Assembly: GCA_016490735.1 (NCBI GenBank)
Contig: JAEMWC010000138.1
Coordinates: forward strand, 1,022,501-1,086,500
From: Pachyseris speciosa
Lineage: Eukaryota > Cnidaria > Anthozoa > Scleractinia > Pachyseridae
DNA length: 64,000 nt
Direction of reading: 5' to 3'
Below are positions 59,012 to 64,000 of this stretch, piece by piece; the first letter of the stretch is position 1; every line of letters starts with the position of its first letter. Position numbers and translations under genes: made by a program. The notes under the pieces were generated by a model, which made no database searches, was not told the DNA's origin, and worked only from the letters and a program-made list of their open reading frames with translations.

Positions 59012-59273
59012 CAGGCCCGGCCAGGGGTTTTGGGTATATGGTATCCAGAGCCATTTTAATTCAGGTATATGGTATTTTTATATTACAATTCGGGTATAAA
59101 GTATCTTGTCAGTTCTTCCTGAATTTTAGGTATTCAGTGTACAGACATGAATTAGATGCTTCAAAATAATTTTAGGTATTAAGTATCACACGTTTTATAA
59201 TTTCAAGGTATATTGGTATCTTATGAGGAAAAACCGGGTATATTGGTATCCCACTACCCCCTGGCCGCGCCTG
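59012..59273. mobile_element. 262-bp MITE with CAGGCCCGGCCAGGGG ends
   Basis: Ends CAGGCCCGGCCAGGGG and CCCCCTGGCCGCGCCTG with internal GGTATATGGTAT repeats. Perfect 6-bp duplication TTTAGC on both sides; unit A has the single TTTAGC. Confidence 0.85.
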
Positions 59274-59296
59274 TTTAGCGGAAACTTGTGTGCAAC

Positions 59297-59307
59297 GATA
59301 ATAATAC

Positions 59308-59363
<56 letters not shown>

Positions 59364-59645
59364 AATACCTTTATATAGCGTCTTTTCCCTATGGTCCAAA
59401 AACGCTTTACAGGTGACAAATTAAAATTATCATATACAATATAATCGTTAAAAAAAATTATTAAATTCCCATCATTATTACCATTACCTACTAGTACTAC
59501 TCGATAAAAATCATTGTCCGCCATAAGCCTGTAAAAATAAATGCTTTTAAGTTTCTGTTTAATAGTTTCCACCGATTGCGAATCTTTTATTTACTGTGAA
59601 GATCATTCCAAAGTACTGATGAAGCCAACGCAAAAACCGGCCACC
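59297..59645 (-). mobile_element. LINE 3' fragment with (AAT)n tail
   Basis: On the minus strand the upstream end encodes ASSVLWNDLH, a stop, then KIRNRWKLLNRNLKAFIF, matching the 'LWN-LP ... IRN ... FK-LK--LF' end of CR1-like reverse transcriptases. It is followed by a 3' UTR with GCGTTTTTGGACCATAGGG and an (ATT)n tail. Truncated and stop-containing. Confidence 0.65.
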
Positions 59646-59651
59646 ATATGA

Positions 59652-60100
59652 CTTAAAGTGCCTATGAAGCAAAATTTGTTTCTCGCTAATTTTAAAGTTT
59701 AATCCATAAAAATTTGAGGTCCTCTTGATTAAAATTGGCGATTTTACAAGCGTTTGAAGTTGAGCTATTTTGCCCTAAAAAATGGCATTTGAATCGCGCG
59801 GCCAAAAAGACACGTGACAGTAGCTGTGACGTAATTTGGCGGACGAGTATTCCAACTATTTCACTATATTTCTTAAGCGCAAACACATTTTTGTACCCAA
59901 AATGACGTCACATCATAGAATTTCGCGAATAAAATCGACCCAGACCCCTGACCATTTTTAAAGGCAGAATAGCCCAACTTCAAACGCTCGTAAAATCGCC
60001 AATTTTAATCACGAGCACCTCAAATTTTGAGATTCTTGGGTTTTTAGGGGTAAACTTTAAAATTAGCAAGAAACAAATTTCGCTTCATGGGCACTTTAAG
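59652..60100. mobile_element. 449-bp MITE with CTTAAAGTGCC ends
   Basis: About 50-bp ends (CTTAAAGTGCCTATGAAGC with GCTTCATGGGCACTTTAAG) and further internal inverted similarity (AAAATTGGCGATTTTAC with its complement). Confidence 0.8.
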
Positions 60101-60778
60101 ATTGAACACAGGACTTAAGATTGAACACAGGCGCTACGAAACAAATTTCAGCAGGCGTTGCACCGTGTAACATGGTCGGTTTCGTGAAACTTTGTCGAAC
60201 TTCCGTTGCGAGACAAGTTTCACAAAAAGTAGAACCGCTTTCTACTTCTGCAACGATCGCAATGGTGATAAAAATAAGAGTTTCACCGTGTACGACCACT
60301 TCGTGAAACTGGTCTCACTCGGCCTTGCCACTATACGCTGCGTAAGCCAACAACATTTCGAGACCAGTTTCAACGTTCCCAAACAATCGACAAACAAGTT
60401 TCGACCTTTTATGTTACACGGTGCAATGCCTGCTGAAACTTATTTCTCATCGCCGTTGCACACAAGTTTCAGCTAAAAGTTTCAACGTGTAACAGCTGCT
60501 TAAAACATGTTTAGAAAGGCACTTTATCACTATTACCTTGCTCAATACTAGGGTAGAAGCGGATATTTACCAGGCCGAAGCCGATATTCATTGACGGTGA
60601 GGTCAGTAATTGTGTTAGTGTATACCAAACCATTGCATAACTAGCTTCAATAGAGCCCTTTATTTCTGTCACTGAGGAACAAAGCGAAATGAGAAGAGAA
60701 CAGGAAATACTACCCGAAGTTTAGAGCGCGCCAAAAACACTGTCCGTTGGTTTCCGATCTCTTAGCATGGAGCCAACA

Positions 60779-61155
60779 GCCCGGGCGGGGTACTCCCTTA
60801 TATGAGCTATATAGGTATGTGCGGCCCCAAAGGGTATGGTTTTTTAGCCGTTTTGGTCTGAAATAGGGTATCAGTTTTGACCATTTTGGTCTGAAATAGG
60901 GTCAGTATGTTTTTTTTAGAAGAATCTACTTCTTCATCTTTGGCCGATAAGACCATCAACAAAAGCCCTTTTTTTTGTCTTTTAATTGTGTTTACGCCAA
61001 CTGTGTACGTGAAATAGGTCTGAAGTAGGGTATCAAATTTTTGGTCAGGTCTGAAATAGGGTAGGGAAAATCGTAGATTTTGGTGTGAAATAGGATAAGG
61101 GTTTCAGGAAGCGGGCCGCACACCCCCACCCAATTTTTCTGGGAGTACCCCCCGG
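60779..61155. mobile_element. MITE with CCCGGG ends and CCCTATTTCAGACC units, unit B
   Basis: Same family as 25597-26006, opposite orientation, at a different site (unit A near 25160 is empty). Contains GGTCTGAAATAGGGTA units. Confidence 0.75.
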
Positions 61156-62387
61156 GGGGTATGTCTCCTTCACCTCGACACGTAAAACTGGAAGGAGACG
61201 TAAAAGAACCCACACACACACTGATCGAAAAGAGTAGGGAACTTATTTCCCGGTTCTGTCAATTCTGTCCTACTACATAGACCACATATTCGACCAAAGC
61301 TGTTTTTATATTTCTTTGCTATCCGAATCAAAATAAAGCCACGAGACGGAGATAAGATGACTAAGTGGAAGTTCAGCTTTTACCAACGTGATATTGTTCT
61401 AATAATTTTAGCTAATAAAAAACAGTATAAAGGAGCTGAAACCGGCGTGTGTAGCCGATTGCAAGCACAAGCTGTAACCGCAACACGTGCTGAAACTGCT
61501 GTCCGCAAAAATAGATTGCTAAATAATAAAACTCAAGATTGACACAATAAGACAACTGAATTAAATGCACGCTGTAGAAGATAAGCAGATGGGCGGAGTA
61601 TACAGAACCTGGTTTGAATACATTTATTTAAAGAGAGTCTCGACGCTGGTGTTGAAATCCTAGGTTATTTACCATTTAATCGGAAAAACCGGTTGGTCGA
61701 CGGTTGCAGTAAATGGTACGGCACAAAACACCCAAATGAAAATGTCCATGGGAAGCGCGTGTTCCATTTGCGCGAACAGCAATCCAAGGCGGAAGGACTG
61801 GAACTGGTAGAAATGAGCAAATGGAACGCACATTTCCACTTGGAAATTCCATTTAGGAATTGTGGACTACCTTTCAAAATATCCCGTTTTCTCCGGAAAT
61901 TTTCCGTTTTTGTAGACCAAAATAGGCTTTCCATTTACTTTCCAACCGAAATTCCCGGATTTTTTTTGGTAAATGTTAAACAACCCTATATTCTAAACCA
62001 ATTAAACAAGCCCAATTTATTTATTCATGAATAATTTTACCGCATCAAGTCCAGTTTAAGCGTTATCCCCTAACTGCTGGTCCACTGATGCACTAAATTT
62101 CCCCAATCCCCTGAACCATAACGCCAATAAATAGTTCTACCAAGTGCAAAGCAAACCAATATCCGTGTTCTGAGAAGAAAATGCGCATTTACAAGTCAAG
62201 TTTTCAGCAAGTTTATTCTAGGATGCAGTTATTTTCAATGGCGTCTCTGGGAAGGCCGATTGTCACGTGTCACGTGGTCAAGTGGTGTTATTTTCTCTTT
62301 TCACGTCATGTGGCGAGCGCTGTTTCGGAACGACTTCTTAAACACAGAGCAATAAAGTCGAACTTATAAGTCACTAGTCACTTCACA

Positions 62388-64000
62388 CGCGACTGCGATT
62401 ACGCCGGTGCCCCCTCATCGCCGAACTCTGACTGGAGACCGAACCTTCTGCTAAGGTAATTTTTGCTTCCATTTCCTGATATAGAAGGGTGGTGAGGTTG
62501 TTTCAAGGAGTTTTCGTTTTGCCTTCAATTGTGATTCTTGATCGCATTGTCAAGTGAACGTTTCTCGAGTAACAAGCTCCAACTCTGATTAGTCACATGT
62601 GGCCTTATCCGTGACACTTTGTTGCTGTTTAGTGTTGAAAGCAAAAATCATTATGAGTGTCCGTGCCTTCATCGGCACAACAAATACTGTCGAACGAAAA
62701 CCAAACTTTACTTCAGTCAACAAACTTTGTAAATGAAAAAAGCTGCAAAATTTATCATCTCACGTCACTCTCTTCAAGAAACTAAAACTGTGTAGCATTT
62801 AAGGTACTGTCACTCCTTCGGACTGTCTGTAAGTTTCAGTAAGGCTGAGTGAGCAAAGTGCGGCTATCTTGTCCAACTTCCGTATATCGTCTGCATGCAA
62901 AACATTGGTGAAACTCTCCTTAATCAAAATTGCCTAAGCCTGCTATTGTCGTAGGATTTGTCAGTAATGGGATTTCAACAAACGTTGGCCTAGAATTTGA
63001 GCTATAGAAATACTTATTATTTGTTACAAAATCGCATATAGTCTAAACTGATCGACCGCTGCAGCTCTAGCATTCTTTGTTTAAAACAAGACGGTCTAAG
63101 ATCGTACGGCTGTAGACGTGCGGCTATGAGTGTCGACCATTAGCGCAGCGAGGCGGTTCTAAAAATAGGATCTGTAATACCTTATTCATAATAATTTTAG
63201 CGCGTACCGTAATTTCGCGAAAGATCTAAAGGCGTATTTCGCGAGTATTTACTGTTTCGCGATTTGTGGAGAAAAAGAGAACCCTCGACCGATGTGTGTT
63301 TAATTTCGCGATTTCGTCCTTTATTTAGTCTCACAAAAATCCCTATAATAAAGACCAGTTTATAGACTGGAAGACGTTTTCATTACTCTTCCAGAAGCCT
63401 GATAGAGCGGTTTTCAATTGAGTGTCGAAAGTAATTCTGGTTTTGCTTTGGTTTTGCATTGCTTTGCTCTGTGATTGGCCAGCAAAACTCGCGCCACTTT
63501 CTCAACCAATGAGAAGCAAAACCAAAACCAATCGTGACTTGCACGCGCGTATTTTCCCGCGCTTTGCGTCGGTTACGTGTAATTACTTCAAATTCTGATT
63601 GGTTCATTGCACTGTTTCGGTCTGTTGTGATTGGCTGGAGTAATTGCACATTCAATTGAAAAGCGCAAGAATAACCACATCAAACTGACGAATTCAAAAA
63701 TTCTGAATTCTTTTGCATATTTTATTTCCTTTGAAACATCATTTTGTTGTCTGGTTTGTCTAACACATCACACTTTTGTTGTACACGTAACGTTCCCAGC
63801 TTGATCAATCGATGACACTGATCTGAAATCACATTATCTGAAACCACACAAAAATTTTTGCACAACATGCGAATATAAAAAAACAAACAAAGGCGACAAA
63901 CTAATGGAACAAATAGAAAAATCGTAGCTGACAATGTATTACTGAATGTTTGAGACAAACGTCATAAATGTAATGAGCATAATAGAGATCACATAAATAT
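62388..64000. other. Unique sequence after unit B
   Basis: No similarity to unit A after 62387. No convincing coding exon is visible. The only structures are TTTCGCGA-rich sequence at 63210-63315 and the MITE at 63405-63668. A possible non-coding first exon ends at 62455 (see findings). Confidence 0.5.
63405..63668. mobile_element. MITE with GCGGTTTTCAATTGAGTG ends
   Basis: Left end GAGCGGTTTTCAATTGAGTG pairs with right end CATTCAATTGAAAAGCGC. The interior holds CCAAT-type GATTGG motifs on both strands. Non-coding. Confidence 0.65.

Larger units (their letters stand above)
58991..60494. mobile_element. GTTACAC MITE, unit B, split by later insertions
   Basis: Left end 58991-59011 and right part 60128-60494 match 24479-24883. 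Between them lie a 262-bp MITE, a LINE fragment and a 449-bp MITE. Confidence 0.8.
34525..62387 (+). repeat. Segmental duplication, unit B
   Basis: This is the second copy of unit A in the same orientation, offset by about 34.5-39 kb depending on insertions. Coding exons of the duplicated gene differ by about 2.9 percent, and flanking introns look similarly close by eye. Unit B lacks the Penelope-like insertion and the 19.7-24.3 kb block of A, and carries its own insertions. Confidence 0.85.

Overview
The window reads as nuclear DNA of an anthozoan cnidarian, most likely a stony coral. This is inferred from AT-rich intron-bearing DNA, GT-AG splice sites, a dense population of short inverted-repeat transposons, a Penelope-like retroelement with a hammerhead ribozyme, and a transposon ORF with a P2X7-like cysteine motif. 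Most of the sequence is non-coding and repeat-derived, and only a few exons look like host genes.

The main structure is a tandem segmental duplication. Positions 1-27493 (unit A) and about 34525-62387 (unit B) are colinear and similar apart from insertions. Each unit carries one copy of a PIP4P/TMEM55-like gene. Its last four coding exons are at 16663-18101 in A and 55824-57270 in B. A candidate first coding exon of matching phase lies 13-14 kb upstream (3377-3461 and 41329-41413). Both copies are open with intact splice sites. They differ at 13 coding bases, of which 11 change the amino acid.

The units differ by later insertions. Unit A alone holds a LINE fragment (495-960), a head-to-head Penelope-like pair (12029-14612), a 4.6 kb block containing a TIR element with a Gag fragment (20683-23901) and several MITEs. 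Unit B alone holds a 2.6 kb foldback element with nested MITEs (36326-38944), a 1.36 kb TIR element (39827-41184), a related Gag-bearing TIR element at another site (43132-45499), a hammerhead-ribozyme inverted dimer (48761-49201), a MITE/LINE cascade (58991-60494), and local tandem duplications and inversions.

The stretch between the units (27493-34525) holds two inverted minisatellite arrays, a decayed DNA transposon with a P2X7-like ORF (29838-32997), and one plausible terminal exon of an unrecognised membrane protein (33309-33476). Positions 62388-64000 are unique sequence with one MITE and no gene I can support.
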